From Marisa cornuarietis (taxonomy: Eukaryota; Mollusca; Gastropoda; Architaenioglossa; Ampullariidae): DNA of 64,000 bases. The first letter of the stretch is position 1. The number at the start of each line of letters is the position of its first letter. Positions 1 through 12,916 of this stretch are shown piece after piece. Under the pieces are notes generated by a model. The model ran no database searches. It had not been told where the DNA came from and worked only from the letters and a program-made list of their open reading frames with translations. The stretch lies in contig SMMW01000614.1 in assembly GCA_004794655.1 (NCBI GenBank), positions 622,501-686,500 of the forward strand. The letters run 5' to 3'. Made by a program: the position numbers and the translations under genes.

Positions 1-982
1 TCGCCGGTCGGATATTAACAAAAAAATTATTTACACAATATATAGACATAAAGTACCAAACAAACATATTTTTTATTAGAATATACATTAGAATGTTAAT
101 ATTACTTACTATTTTCTTCTCCTTTGCGGTTGTTGAAGTAAAAATCCATGTCAAAGTGAGACAACGTGCTTCGATTCTCGAACTTTCCTTTGTTTACCAA
201 AAAAAAAAAAAAAAATCTTTTGACTTCCTGTCAGTTCAAGGGAGGGAATCATGGTAGACCATTTGCCAACGGTTTTAGTAGTTTCCTCCCTTATGTTATT
301 TTTATTTTTTTTTTGGGGGGGGGGGCTCATCAAACCTCTATAAAAAAAATTTCTGATAGCTCATTATCATGACATTTTCTGTTGGGAATACCATAAAAGT
401 GTGTTTTTAAGCAAACAAAAGTTAAAGATTTTTCTTTTCTACACAGTTTGATCTATCATTATCAATTTAAATTCTTCGTCTATCTCTTTCCGTTAATTTT
501 ATATGTTTTGAAAAAGGGGTAAATTCATGGTACCTGCTATGGTTGTAATGGCTACTCAGCCTAGCGTAAGCAATGGATTAAAAATATAGGTTTGAATACA
601 ACAACAAAGTGAACTACAGAAAGTTTCAGTCAAGGTACAGTACGTCTTGACACACAGTAACTAGTAGTGATTAGTTTCAGTTGCTGAACTACCTGGGAGG
701 GAGAAATTCTAACTTAATGAGAACTAACTCTGGACAGCTATTTTGTCTCCTTAATCACTCAGATGACAAGCCATCAACTATCTTTCCCCTTCCAACCCTA
801 TCAGTCTCCGCTCAATGAAGACCATTCTATAAGCAGCATTATCTTGTAATTTATGAATGAACATATATGTTTGTATTGCATGTGCATTAACATGTTTGTG
901 TATACACACACCTGTGCACATGCATCTGTGCATATTAGGTAACAAGTGAATGTGTGTCTTCATAGACTGACATACATCTCAC
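1..982. other. No gene seen; probable GCKR intron
   Basis: AT-rich sequence with poly-A/T runs, a G run near 315 and a short (TA)n near 1296. The GCKR exon ending at 983 has a good donor in an open frame, so this is probably intron leading to exons beyond the left edge. I looked for the expected next GCKR exon on the minus strand and found none with both a proper splice site and an open frame. Confidence 0.4.
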
Positions 983-3900
983 CTCATGCCAGCCAGCCTG
1001 AGAAGATCAGCAATGGTTGATTTTTGCTGGTATACAGCCTTCCATACGTGTCTGTATAATTCCAGATACTCCCTGGAGCTGGAAATAAACACATTTATCT
1101 TGCAGAACAAGATTTCCTGCAACTAGAATATTTACTTACAAGGTGGATGCTTTTCACAAAAAAAAAAAAAACCTATTTAAAAATAATTTTATTCATGAAA
1201 ATATCTCGTGATGTTCACGCGACCCTTTCCAAGGCTAATATCTCACATTTTAAGTCCTGATTCTTGAACATAAATCTGAGGTAGGTGTACATTTATATAT
1301 ATATATATATATAAAATATTAAACACAGATATTATGGTTGGGATTAGACTATGAATTTGAGCGTGGATCCTAAATGTACTCAAAGAAGTAAACAAGCAAC
1401 TTACCTTACTTGATGCTTGTTTTGGAAAGAGATGGCATGGGCAGGAAAAAAAACTGCCTCTAGCAGGAGCTTGGTGGCTGTGCCCCCTTTCATTCGACTG
1501 GAACCAGCTATTGGTTCTGGCTGCAAGGTCACAGTTTCATATTCAGTTACTAACATGAATATTTGAAGCATATGATGGACATGAGTAGGTAAGAGTATGT
1601 ATAGGGACTGGGTAAGACACCACACCTTGGGATGCTGATGACTGGTTGAGATGGTGATGACTGCATGAGACTTAACTGTGTGTTCACAGAAAGGTGACAC
1701 AACACATGATAGAATGTTGTTGACTTAGTGAGACAATGCATAGTAAAATATTGGTGACTGTGGGATGGGAGTATATATTGTAATATGGTGGCAGCTGTGA
1801 GAACTTTGAATATAAGTTAGAATACTGACCATTGAGGAGAATGTGAATATTGGTGAGATGCAGATGAGTATTTGTAGCAGCATACTGATAAGATACAGAC
1901 CAGTATTTGTAGTAGAATACTGGTAAGATACAGATGAATATTTGTAGTAAAATATTGGTAACCACACACCCCTATGACAGGATTAAGCAGGAAGCCCTGG
2001 TTTCTCGACTCAGCCAGCTCCAGCTCCTGGACAACTAACAGAGAGATCAACATGACAAATCTTTCAAATGTTGACAATCTTCGACTCGGAAGTTCAAAAT
2101 AACCTATTTAAAAAATTATGTAATAAAAATAGAAAATAAACTTTTATCACTAGGTAAAAGCCCTTAACTCAGAAAGTAGAAAAGAAAGCTGAACAAAAAT
2201 AAATGAAACAAAGAGCTTCATAACTATTATGTCCGAAAGAAAAGACCAAAATTCACAATGAAAGAAAAATATCAAATTTTTTTTTATTGTAAATATAAGA
2301 AAAATACATATCATGGATAGAGCTTACCTTGAAGGAATGTTTTGTTCCAATTTTGAATTGGTAAGTTCCTGTCATTGAAAGATTTGTATATTTTTGCATT
2401 ACCTTATCTTTTCTGTAGGGTAGGACACGAAATAATGCTTATGCTTTATTGTCTCTGCTAATAAATCTATTTTAAATGCTGGTATGCTTAGTAATGGTCA
2501 TGGTCCAACTATTTCATGTTAATCATAAAGGAGACATTTGGTTAAAATAAAGACCTATAACAGTGAAAATAAATGGATGAGGAGGATTTTTACCTGGCTA
2601 GGTAAGAAGGATTAAATCCTATAAGGACAGGCGTAAAACAGTCCAGATTCTGCAGGCAGTAGTCTAGTTGTCCAGCAACAAAAGATGCTGACATTCCACA
2701 AGTAATACCAATAAAAAGGACATGTGATTTTCCCACAGCAGCCTAAAAAAGAAAAAAAAAATCAGTAAAAAGGTAGACTGCTTTCAGACCTACAGACTTC
2801 TTCTCGTAAGCTTAGGATTCAAATTCAACAAATTGGTAAGAGCTATTTACAACCTTTTGTTATCTGTTAAATTATTCAGAAAAAAATTTGATGTACAAAA
2901 ATACGGATACTTTTCATAAACAAAGGGGAGTAATTCACAAAAGGCAGGTGATGGCAGCAAGTGAGAAGCAGGTTCAGGTTTGGGTGCATTGAAATAAAAA
3001 TTTTTGATGCCGTTTGATGCTATGAGATTATTTTTGGTAGCAAGTTTTTCAGGTATTATTTTAACAAATAAAAAATTTAAGTTAACAGCTTGTATCTTAT
3101 GAATATTATACCTACAATAATAACTGCCAGAACAGAAACAAGATACAAATAATTTCTTTTGTAAGGACAGGTATTAAATGTGATTAGATTTTCCTTTGAG
3201 TAATTTAAAAAAAAATCATTATGAAAGCCAAAATTTATTTTCACCTTTTCTAGAAGCTTCATTCCTAGAAAAGGATCATCTTCAACAGATTCTTGTGACA
3301 AAAGAAGTCCTCTGCAAATATGATGCTGTTTTCAATGAAAATGTATTTTCACCTTGTGGAAATAAAGGAAAAACTGCATCCATGATACTCTTTTACATTT
3401 TATAAACACTTATAGTCTAAGGAATCAAAGGTCATTTAAGTCTAAAGTTAGGATAAATATTAACCACCACAAATTATGCCCCTTCAGGGAATGCACAAAT
3501 ACCATAAAACAATTCTCATAGTTCACTGTGAAAATGTATGAGTACAGATCGAGTTACTACAGTTCAAATATGACTTTTCCAGAGGTAAAAAGTGGGTAGT
3601 AAACAGTTATAAATTTACATCTCTAACAAGCTGTAGGCTAAAAACCACTAGACCATAATTACTTTTGCAGTTCACTGGAAGGAACACAAATATCACAAAT
3701 GCTTAAGGCTCCTTTAACAAGATTGCAAATGCTTTGCCCAGATGAAAACATACTTGTCTCCCCCAGCCATGATGTACTGGTAGCATTCTGGCACCCCTTG
3801 CTCTCGAAGCATGCCATTAAATGTACGCTGGAATAAACAATCACAGGACTGCAATGACAGCCAGAAGATTATTTCATGTTACAAGAAATTTTTGTACCTA

Positions 3901-5267
3901 AGTTAGGAACTAAAAAACCTGATCAACCCATTCCAATACATTTAAGAAAATTACACAATTCTGACACAAGTAACTTCTTTTTGGGAAATGTAATGGATAT
4001 AAGAAATGAATGTTATCCATTCAACAAACTAACATTAAAATGTCTTAAATAACAGAGGAACTATCTTGCACACACTATAAATAAAATCTCAGATATGCCC
4101 ACAAATAGCACCATCATTATTTTATTTTTTTATGAACGTGTAGATGCTAAATTACAAAAAATTGATTTCATGTTACAAATGTATAATAAAGGGTAAGCAT
4201 GTGGTCAAATATGAACTGCTTTACTGATTTACAGTTGTTATGAAGCCAAGACGCCCAGAAGTCCCACATCCACTGATTATAATGGCTGATTTTGTAGGGT
4301 CCTGCACAGTAACAAGTTTCATTGAGATGTTTTAAGTTGAAAGGGCTTTTAGCTTTGAAAGGTATGACAAATGATGCAGAATGTCTATATGCCAAACATG
4401 TTTTTCTTGCAGAAAAATACAAATGTGTTTGTAGAAAAGTTATAAAAACAGTAATGGAAGTCAAATGCCTGAGTGAATGTGTATATTTGTATAATTTTGA
4501 ATCGTTACCTAAGTTTACTGTGATGATCAATGAACTGTGTTTACCTTTAAAATGTTTGCAGCAGTCTTGACAATCTTACAAAGATTTGTCTGAGTTCTTT
4601 CATCAAACAGTCCCTGAAAACAAGAGGAAAAAACAGACTAGATGATACCTACAACAGATACTTCTGTCTAACATACCTAAAATACAATAATATTTGTGGC
4701 TGAGCTATCTGACTCTTTTTATTACTTGTGCATGAAAGTTAGTAGAAGCAGTGTCATTCAGTAATAAATACAGAAATGTTATGGTCACTTACTGGAAAAT
4801 CCTGCCATCCATCAAAAATTTCTTTGTCACATGCTTCCAATGTCGAAATTATGTCTGAAAACCACACCATCTATTGCATTATAAAATAAGAATGTAACTT
4901 TATTACTATCATGATATAGTAAACCGAGAATGGTAAAATGTTGGCAATACAAAGTATTTAAATTAATGCAGTATTTAATATAAAAGAAAGTGCGAAGCTA
5001 TTGTTGCTTTAAGACGATCTTATTGAGGTAATATTTTGTAAGTTTCAGACAAGAACTGTATTTCATTTAGTGAATTTTATCATACCCATATATTGCTGGG
5101 TATGCAATGGGAGACAGCGAGAAGTAAAGAAGTAGGTAAAAAGCAAAGGAGAGTTAACAGTATTGTTCAGTATTGCAAATGTGCCTACCTAGTGGTCCTG
5201 CTATGTCAATGTTAGATGACAGTGGATTGCTTTGCTCTGTGATTGGCTGTTGGTTTGATGCTGCCAT
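983..5267 (-). CDS. GCKR: Glucokinase regulatory protein homologue, 5' half (11 exons)
   Basis: Coding exons in transcript order: 5267-5189, 4854-4793, 4613-4545, 4301-4233, 3827-3754, 3311-3245, 2742-2594, 2368-2328, 2034-1970, 1520-1405, 1078-983. Every junction is AG/GT and phases agree, giving 887 nt (295 codons plus 2 nt). The family comprises sugar-phosphate-binding SIS proteins. In vertebrates GCKR inhibits glucokinase in response to fructose phosphates; bacterial MurQ is a related etherase. Seen here: PITEQSNPL near residues 8-16, the SIS loop ISGCGTSGR at 79-87, IMAGGDK at about 112-118, FVAGQLDYC in exon 7, and PEPIAGSSRMKGG at 226-238. All align by eye with vertebrate GCKR. The ATG at 5267 is the first Met of the exon; an acceptor at 5291-5292 implies an upstream untranslated exon, with a consensus donor at 5785-5786 as candidate. 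The second SIS and lid domains lie off the left edge. The glucokinase-inhibiting role in this animal is inferred. Confidence 0.9.
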
Positions 5268-5864
5268 CTATATTCGCTCTGGAGTAAAAACTGAAAACAA
5301 ATATTAGCATTGGTGGGGTACTTTTGAATGACATCTCTTGAAGTAAAAATCTCTTTTGTTTTTGAGTCGTGATAAAATAAAAATAAATGGCATTTTTCGT
5401 AAGCCCAGCTATGATTTGAGTTATAATAGTTCATTGACCTGATGTGCATTAATTTGTCCAAAAAGTTTATGAGCATTTGACAGTAGAAAATATAAATACC
5501 TAGATACCCTCAAACATTACTATTATTAGCTTTTACATGAGAGTCTTGATTACCACTGCATGTGTAGAAAAAACAATCTGATTCAAAAGATAACCTGCAT
5601 CAAGTACTGGTGTACTGGTACGTAACCAATATAAATGGTAACTTTTAGTGTTTACTTACACTGAAAAGTAAATGAAACGTTTCCAGACTAAAGAATTTAA
5701 AATATACTGAACCAATTTTTATCGAGCCATGAATCTCCAGGGAAGCATACTAGTATTGCACCAAATTATGCATTCCTTGCACTCACCTGGCGATCTAAAA
5801 AAAAAAAAAGGGGTTTGAGGACGACCTTTACCTTTTTTAAGTCGGTCACAAAGATAAGAGACCA

Positions 5865-6475
5865 AAAAGAGTAATGATAACGCAGTTGACAAAATATTTG
5901 GGGACGATACAAAGATTTATGGTAAAGCACGAAAAGGTGACAGTGATAATACGCGGAGATGGAAAGAAATATGTAACCATTTTATTATTGATAAGTGTAA
6001 CATTATGCATACTGGTGACAGATTATTGCGCAATACTACACAACGATAAGTGATAGGGTAGCTAAAGATACAGCTGCCTGTGAAGATAAAAGGGACCTTG
6101 AAGTAATATTTGATAGTTCATTGTTCCTCGATCTATCACGTCCAGAATGGAGTTAAAGCCAATAAAACTATACACTTTGTAATGATCAGGATTTGTGACC
6201 ACTGAGAAGGTACAGCATCGTGCAACAAAATTAATCAGAGAAAACAAATTTCATACAGTGAGAGATTGGAGTTAAAATTACACGAATTAGAGGCATTTAA
6301 AGTTTGGGATAAACTTTTTTTACTGGTCATCAAAATACTTCAAGGCATAAAGCTGAGACTGTTTACATTGCACGTATAGCAGCCTAAACTGAGAAAGACA
6401 TACTTCAGTAACAAAGTTGCTCATGTTTGGAGTAAACTACTAATAATGAGTAACACGTTGACGTCATCCCCTGCG
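5865..6475 (+). mobile_element. Decayed non-LTR retrotransposon (LINE) reverse-transcriptase tail
   Basis: Reading across several frames on the plus strand shows the C-terminal part of a CR1/L2/jockey-like reverse transcriptase. The FGDDTKIYG catalytic-box relic lies near 5900, followed by the W..(I)C..F..DKCN..H segment and the DLEVIFDSSLF segment near 6100. QHRATKLIRENKF lies near 6215, and KLRKTYFSNKVAHVWSKL near 6390-6440. These blocks occur in correct order for the palm-thumb and tail of such LINEs, but stops and frameshifts separate them, so the copy is dead. The clade cannot be fixed by eye. Confidence 0.75.
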
Positions 6476-6707
6476 AGTGACTTCCCTTAGTTGTGGGGGG
6501 GAAAACACACTCCGCAAGTTTCGAAGCTGTGAGATAAGATAATATTTTATTTGTCCCTGAGGGCAATTCGGTGGCAGCTCGACAACAACAATAAAATTCG
6601 AATGCACCACATTCACATTCATTTTTCATTCAATCGCACTCAGGACCATTCAAAAGACGCACGGTCGAAACAATGGACAGCCTCAGTCTGTTGGTCCTGC
6701 ATGCATA

Positions 6708-6806
6708 TAGGTCAACTCGTCACAAGACCATTTCGTCTCACACCAAAAGTCAATTCGTCCCACGTATGGTCCATTTCGTCCCAAGACAGAAAAGTCAAAT
6801 CGTCAC
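6708..6806 (+). repeat. Degenerate short tandem repeat (TCGTCCCA-type)
   Basis: About four imperfect units of 23-30 bp share the core CAATTCGTCCCA or CCATTTCGTCCCA. The stretch lies just downstream of the LINE relic. No coding potential. Confidence 0.55.
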
Positions 6807-7009
6807 GGGGATGTAGGAATCATTCAGATGCATCAAACCTGTATTTTCTGTTTAACCATCGGAAACATTTGAAAGAAACTGAAAAGAAATTTGAAAGAAA
6901 TGAATAAAGTACACGTTGTTTGGGAGGGTTGACGATGAAGGCTAAATCGTCTGTCACGTACGACAGTGAAAATAGTATTTCGTTGGTTCGTACCTCACTT
7001 TGAATGTGA

Positions 7010-7770
7010 GACCTGTTTACAGAGCTTACTGTCAGTGGTTTTCTCCGGGTAGTTCGGTTTCCTCCACTGTGAGTGCAGTGTGTGTGACTGAGTAAAGTTA
7101 CGATTTGAATGATGAATGAATTTCTAAGACGCATTTTATGTCTACTGATTCTTGTGTGCTTGTGCGACTCCATGTAGGCTAAGTGTCCGCCTTTGTTGGT
7201 AGGATAAAACGTTCTAGATATATAGACCTTAAGTACTATTATATATAAACTGAAAAAGCAGACCTTCTCATGTTTACGGAATCTACTGATTATAGACGGC
7301 TATCAGTGACGTCATCGGCTTTTGTCCCAATCATAAATCAGGGTATACAAGCTCTCGCAATCTTCTTGGACTACACCCGACTGTCATTTCGACCCAAAAC
7401 TGGCGAAACCGATTGTGTTTGTGTCAATTTTGCTCGCTTGTCACCACTGCAACGAGAGCCCCTGGATTCAGATCTCGTCTCGGGTCACTGCATGTGACAC
7501 CTGCATGTTGGCAGGGCTGAGAGTCAAGGGTTTTCTCAGGATACTCCGGTGTTCCCCTCCCTCTTTCCCCATATTTTGAAATTATCTCAAGATGGAAGCA
7601 CTTTCCTACTAAAACCAACAACAAAAACAACCTGCCTATCACTTTAGGCGACCAGTAGTGTAGTGCGAAATCAGCTCTACAGCAAGTATAAGCAACCAAC
7701 CTGTCTTACAGGGGTGGTCTTTGGAGGTTTTCTCTGAGTATACTTTTGTTTCCAACCCCTCCCACCCCAA
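7010..7770 (+). repeat. Cluster of SINE-like fragments with a GGTTTTCTC core
   Basis: Three pieces share a GTGGTTTTCTCCGGGTA..CGG..TCC-type core, at about 7035-7070, 7527-7565 and 7712-7757. The middle one is preceded by a box-B-like GGATTCAGATCTCGTCTCGGG at about 7465-7486, as in tRNA-derived SINEs. A reverse-oriented piece of the same core occurs at about 23380-23420. They look like old, partial copies of a dispersed family. Confidence 0.5.
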
Positions 7771-8399
7771 CTACATCATTTCTGCCCCCAAAACTCGTAG
7801 TGTGAAATCGCCTCTAGACGGAAACACATTCTGATGAAACTTTAACGCCTACCTGATCCTTCTCCTTCCATACCCTAGGTCCCCATTTCCCCCTTCAGTG
7901 AAACATCGCCGTCAGGTGGAAGCACATCTCCCCCTCACTTAACAACCACATACCCAACAGCAACACGACGGACCCAGCAGACCTAGACCAGTAAAAACTG
8001 ATTACAACATGATATCTATCTGTTGTCTGTGAGCTGTAAAGTATCTGTCACCGGCATTTTGATAGGTACTGTTACTGGTTAAAGTACAGGTACTGTTAGT
8101 CGTTTCTAATAATTACTTAACAGTCAAACAACCTTAGTATACTAATACCTGCAAGAATGTAAACATGTGTAAGTAAACAAAACTTTGTAACTGACATACC
8201 TCTTTATGAGACAGATGGCTTGTGTCTGAGTCTCGTCCTCGTTGAATGACCGAGAAAAATATTACAGTCTGACTAAAACGTGTGTCTTCATCCAGTGCAC
8301 GAGAAAGCAGTTGTGAATCATCATCAAGCACTAAGATTTGAACCTTACGAGTAAACAAAGTGAACTTCAAGGTCTGCTGAAACGTGGATAGTAAATCGA

Positions 8400-11300
8400 C
8401 TACGATCGACGTGTTGAGAAGTTAAAGAAACTATATATAGATATAGATTAGTCGGACACTCAAGAGGTTAAATGACCAACACTAAATTACAGACTCACAG
8501 AGTCACAATATATTTACAAAAACTTTTTTCGAAATTTTACGGACTCTTTTCTGACACCGCAAAGAGAAAAGGACTAAGTCCAGTCCGGCTATACAAATTA
8601 TAGTTTTCGTTGCCACGTACAGGCTTAGCGTGATTTCAGCTGAGTGATGCACTATATATAGAGGCTGGGCTACAGAAAATAGATAATGTAGCTGGGAAAC
8701 TGCGCAAGAGAGGTCAGTGGAGGTCGAGAACAAAGATATAACGAGCACATGACACAGGGACAGTGATGGGATTGTGTTGTGACTGCAGTGGGGATGCACA
8801 ATGAGCCGGATGAAGGGGCCATCTGATGCATTTCCTCCATAACTCTAGATATATGGTGGGTTTATTTTATGTTACATTCTGTATGGCTTAGGGTTTATCA
8901 GGACATCCCCCACACGTGGAAATAAATGTATGGGCCGTCAGAGAACTTTCATCGTTTGTTCATTCTGACGCGTTTCTAAATTTAATTTGATGGCCATGGC
9001 AACTCCACTACTACGATCGAGGAGTTTATTTTGTGCAAGGTTTGATTATAGAGACCAAGAAGTAGCTGTAGCCGAGACAGCATGAGATGCCATCTTATTA
9101 GATGAAGCCAAAATAAGCTGAACAACTATAGTCTACAATAACATTCTCGTCCTGACTCTCGCGATCTTGATTTAGGCAGCAGGGATTTTCATCACTTTCA
9201 TCATTTTCGTTTTTTCTCTCGCAGAAAGGTCAGCAGTAAACACACTCAAACAGCATGTTCGTCACATATTTTGGAGAGCTAGATGTCGTTTGATGGGTGT
9301 CACTACCTGTTCAAAATACCTGATGCTGAAACTCCTCTTTGTGAGGAGTGAGCCCCCTCCCCACCGACATTTAAGCAGGGACACGATTTAATCACATCAT
9401 AACCTCTTCAAACCCTTTGACAACATCTCACCAGTCGGTATTTTGTTTCTCCTGTCTCACGATGAATGTCAGTAAATTATGGTGCTGTAAAATAGTTGTG
9501 TCATGCAGAAGAAGAAATTAAATGTTCTGAAAGAAAAGAAACCAAGCAACCAAACCATCAAAACAGTCACACACTACAAACAAGCGAGTGCAGCTTGGTG
9601 TACACTGTGGCCAGTCATAGAAATGCGAAAGCTTGGCCACCTGCCCCATTGTTTTCTTACCGACTTTGAATGAACAGTAGAGGAATTATTTATTTCACTG
9701 CCCGTCTTCCTGCGTCCGAAGAAAATCGAAGCCGTTAGAAAGGTCAGAAGGAAAGCAGAGAGACACTAGCAACCACCGCCTCCATGGAGTCAGAATACAC
9801 TAACATCAGGCATCACATGCTATTACTATGGAATCGGTTAGTACATCATGCCTGATGTCAGACTGCATGCCGTCACTGGGGCTTCGGTTAGTACACTATG
9901 GCTGATGTAGTAAGTTACATGGCGCCACATTGGTGTGTTTGAAACAAGTAGGGATGACCACTTAAATTGCACGTGTAAATATTACATTTCAGAGAGTTTC
10001 TATTTTTATTAATTTTTGTGTTTCAGACGTGAGCTAGCTGTATATACCTACGTGAGAAATGTTTTCCTTAGGAAAAATATTAAAAAAATAGGAAATGGTT
10101 AAAAGTTTGATTTTGCAAACAATTCATGTAACATAAATAAACGAATAAATAGTCAAAGACGAGAAAATGCCACCTGAAGTGGACAGCAGCTGTCGTTATG
10201 GCAACGGATGAAGTTACAATCGTGCACATGACTTCATGGGAACTTCAGGTTCATGATTAACAAAATGATTAACAAATTTTGTTACCCTCTCCCCCACATC
10301 TACCTAAATACTAATTCTGCCTCATTGAAAAGATAAACCCTCCAGACAAACAACAATAGTAAAAATAAGGCAAAGTGTGGCGATGTGTTTGTCAACCTGT
10401 CAAGTTAGGAAAGGGACAAGGAGATCAAAGGGCAAATATTTCACTAGATCGTTATGCTGACGACCTGTATGAATAGGTTTATGGCTTAAATGAAACGACC
10501 GATCAAACCTTCTCAAGAAAATCTCAAATGGAAGTGTTTGTAACAGAAAGTAACCTGGTTAGTGTAAAATAAATGAACGCAATCCGCTGGACAAAACAAC
10601 ACGTGTTTAGAGTTCAAGACAGATTTGTCAGTCAGTATACGTGCGCCCCCTTTCTCCTGGGAACACGCAGTCTGCATGGCTCATATTCTGCATTATATTC
10701 TGTAATTATATTCTGTAATTCTTGAATTCTGTAAAGGGCGTAAACATTAGGTGGGGTAACCACTTACCATTTTGGATTCTAATTCACGATTTAATCTAAC
10801 GTTAAGAAAGTTCACAATTCATGTCATTCAAGGCCAGTCACCAAGATAATGTTGTCCGTGGTGTATCCGACCAGATTAGGTCAAGACTGTCTTTCTCTCC
10901 CCCCCCACCCCCAACAACCCACCTCCCGGGGTTTGGAAGGTCAAAGTACGGCGGAAGACGAGGGTTGGATTCCGTCCTCTTGCCATACGCTAGACACGGT
11001 GAACTACTTCCGGTTGACTGCCGATCCAATCACTGGGAGACCTTTACCTGGCACTTGACACTCGGGTGGATTTGGCACTGCTCAACATTCAAGTTGGCAT
11101 TCTGAGCATTAATGGCATGCACATTAACCTGGGTGATAGCGACATACTGTGACTGGCGAGATAAAGGCAGCAGGGGGTAACTATAACAGTAGTGGGAAGA
11201 CAGAAGGGCGAGAGAAACCTGAACATGAACGGTAGGGTAGGTGCAGCTCATGCCGCAGTGTATCTCGAGTGTTTGCTTCACAGACAAACACACCAACTAT

Positions 11301-12144
11301 GTCAGCATTCTCGCCCCATGCAAAACTGAACAGCATCTGAGTATTAACGGGTATGACTATCTAGACAGCTTCCGCCTCGAGTACCCGCAAGAGCGACCAA
11401 ATCAAATCCACAAATAAAACCATAAAAACTTAACCAATAAATCACTGACTACCCTGCAATCACGGGAATGAACATTACTGACTGCTCTGCAGTCACGGGA
11501 ATGAACATTATTGACTGCTAGAACACAATGTGCAGACATGATCTTCCTCACCACCTATGGCTGAATGGACATGTCTGATCCGTTAATAGTTCTGTGTACT
11601 GTACATCGGGTGGCTGAGTCGCTGTCTGCCTGGTCCTGTTCTTGGGCCTCGTTACATTCTCACCGCTAAGACTTACTGTTGTGTTAGGAATAATACTTCT
11701 TGTTATTTGTCATTGTACTTTGTAATCCTCCTTCTCAGGGTCTCCCTTGCTTTCTCTTTCGCTTTTCGTTGGGATTTTTTTTTCAGCTTTTGTAATCGTT
11801 GATGTTTCTTTGTTATTGTAATTGCTTCTTTGTCTTCTACCCTTGGTCACTGCCGTTCCGCTGTTTGATTACCCTACCTCTGTTGCCCTCGTGTTCGGTT
11901 ACTGAGTTGGAACAATGATGAATGTTGTTGCAGTCTGCTGTGTAAGTGATCGATAGGGTCACGAGGTTAATCACCCTACGTCACTTTATCCGTCATTAAC
12001 CTCTGACCGGGACACTGATTGAGCGACAGAAAGATGTTTCTGCTAGTTATTATCATTAGTTTTGTTTCGTCGATGGTGTGAACGATTGGCGAGGGATGAT
12101 GATAGGGTGATATGTGTTCACCGTCTACTTCATGTGCTGTTTTT

Positions 12145-12145
<1 letters not shown>
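8400..12145. other. Intergenic stretch, no gene recognised
   Basis: Both strands show only short, low-quality open frames and no recognisable domain. Small local structures are present. An imperfect duplication at about 9822-9925 has two copies of a CGGTTAGTACA(T/C)(C/T)ATG..TGATGT block. A two-copy repeat at about 11447-11520 is built on ACGGGAATGAACATTA. There are several poly-C/T patches. I see no convincing promoter. Confidence 0.5.
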
Positions 12146-12227
<82 letters not shown>

Positions 12228-12295
12228 CACACGCACACACACACACACGCACGCACGCACGCACGCACACACGCACACACACACACACACACACA
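12146..12295. repeat. (CA)n / (CGCA)n microsatellite
   Basis: About 150 bp of CA dinucleotides interspersed with two CGCA-tetranucleotide blocks. It lies about 620 bp upstream of the STMND1-like start codon. The open frames through it are pure simple repeat and are not genes. Confidence 0.95.
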
Positions 12296-12916
12296 GGCGT
12301 GCACGCGCTCTAAGACGTATACTAAGACAAGTAGAGAAAACACACACTCACGTATGCATGCGCGCGCATACACACTCACGCAGACAGACACAAAGAGCAC
12401 GTATACACACCATCGCACGCGACCTCACGCGCACCCTCAGTTTTTTTTTTCTGTGCAGACAGTATGACCCGCATACCTGCACCCACAGCGTGGTAGGGGC
12501 AGATAACCCGCTCCGCTCACCCGACTAACTGCCCTGCCTTCACACCTGCAACGCCATTGACCTCCCCTCTATTGTCGTGTCGGTAAACTCCACACCAGCG
12601 TCCCTAGCAACCACTGGCTACAAAGGCTGGCACGCATTTACATGGACACGAAACCTCCCACTGACTGAGACAAGGACACTTACTTGCCGTGTGCGACGCC
12701 TATGCCAGTCAGTGTCGGAGTACAACTACACCGCTGAACACACACTGTCCCTCCTCAACCATTTTCTCTTTAAAAAAAACCGACATTAAATTTCTGACGA
12801 CTGTTCACGGACAGCAGAATATTTCGTTGGCGTCGCTTCTGTAAAGAGACAGTTGTCGCCTCTTGAAATACATCGACGGCGGAGGGGCTTTAGTCTCAGC
12901 TCCCTAGACCTCCATC

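Noticed and set aside
640..715. Next GCKR exon after 983
   Set aside because: A CCTCCCAG acceptor exists on the minus strand, but the joined frame meets a stop at once (or after eight codons with the shifted acceptor) and the peptide does not resemble GCKR.
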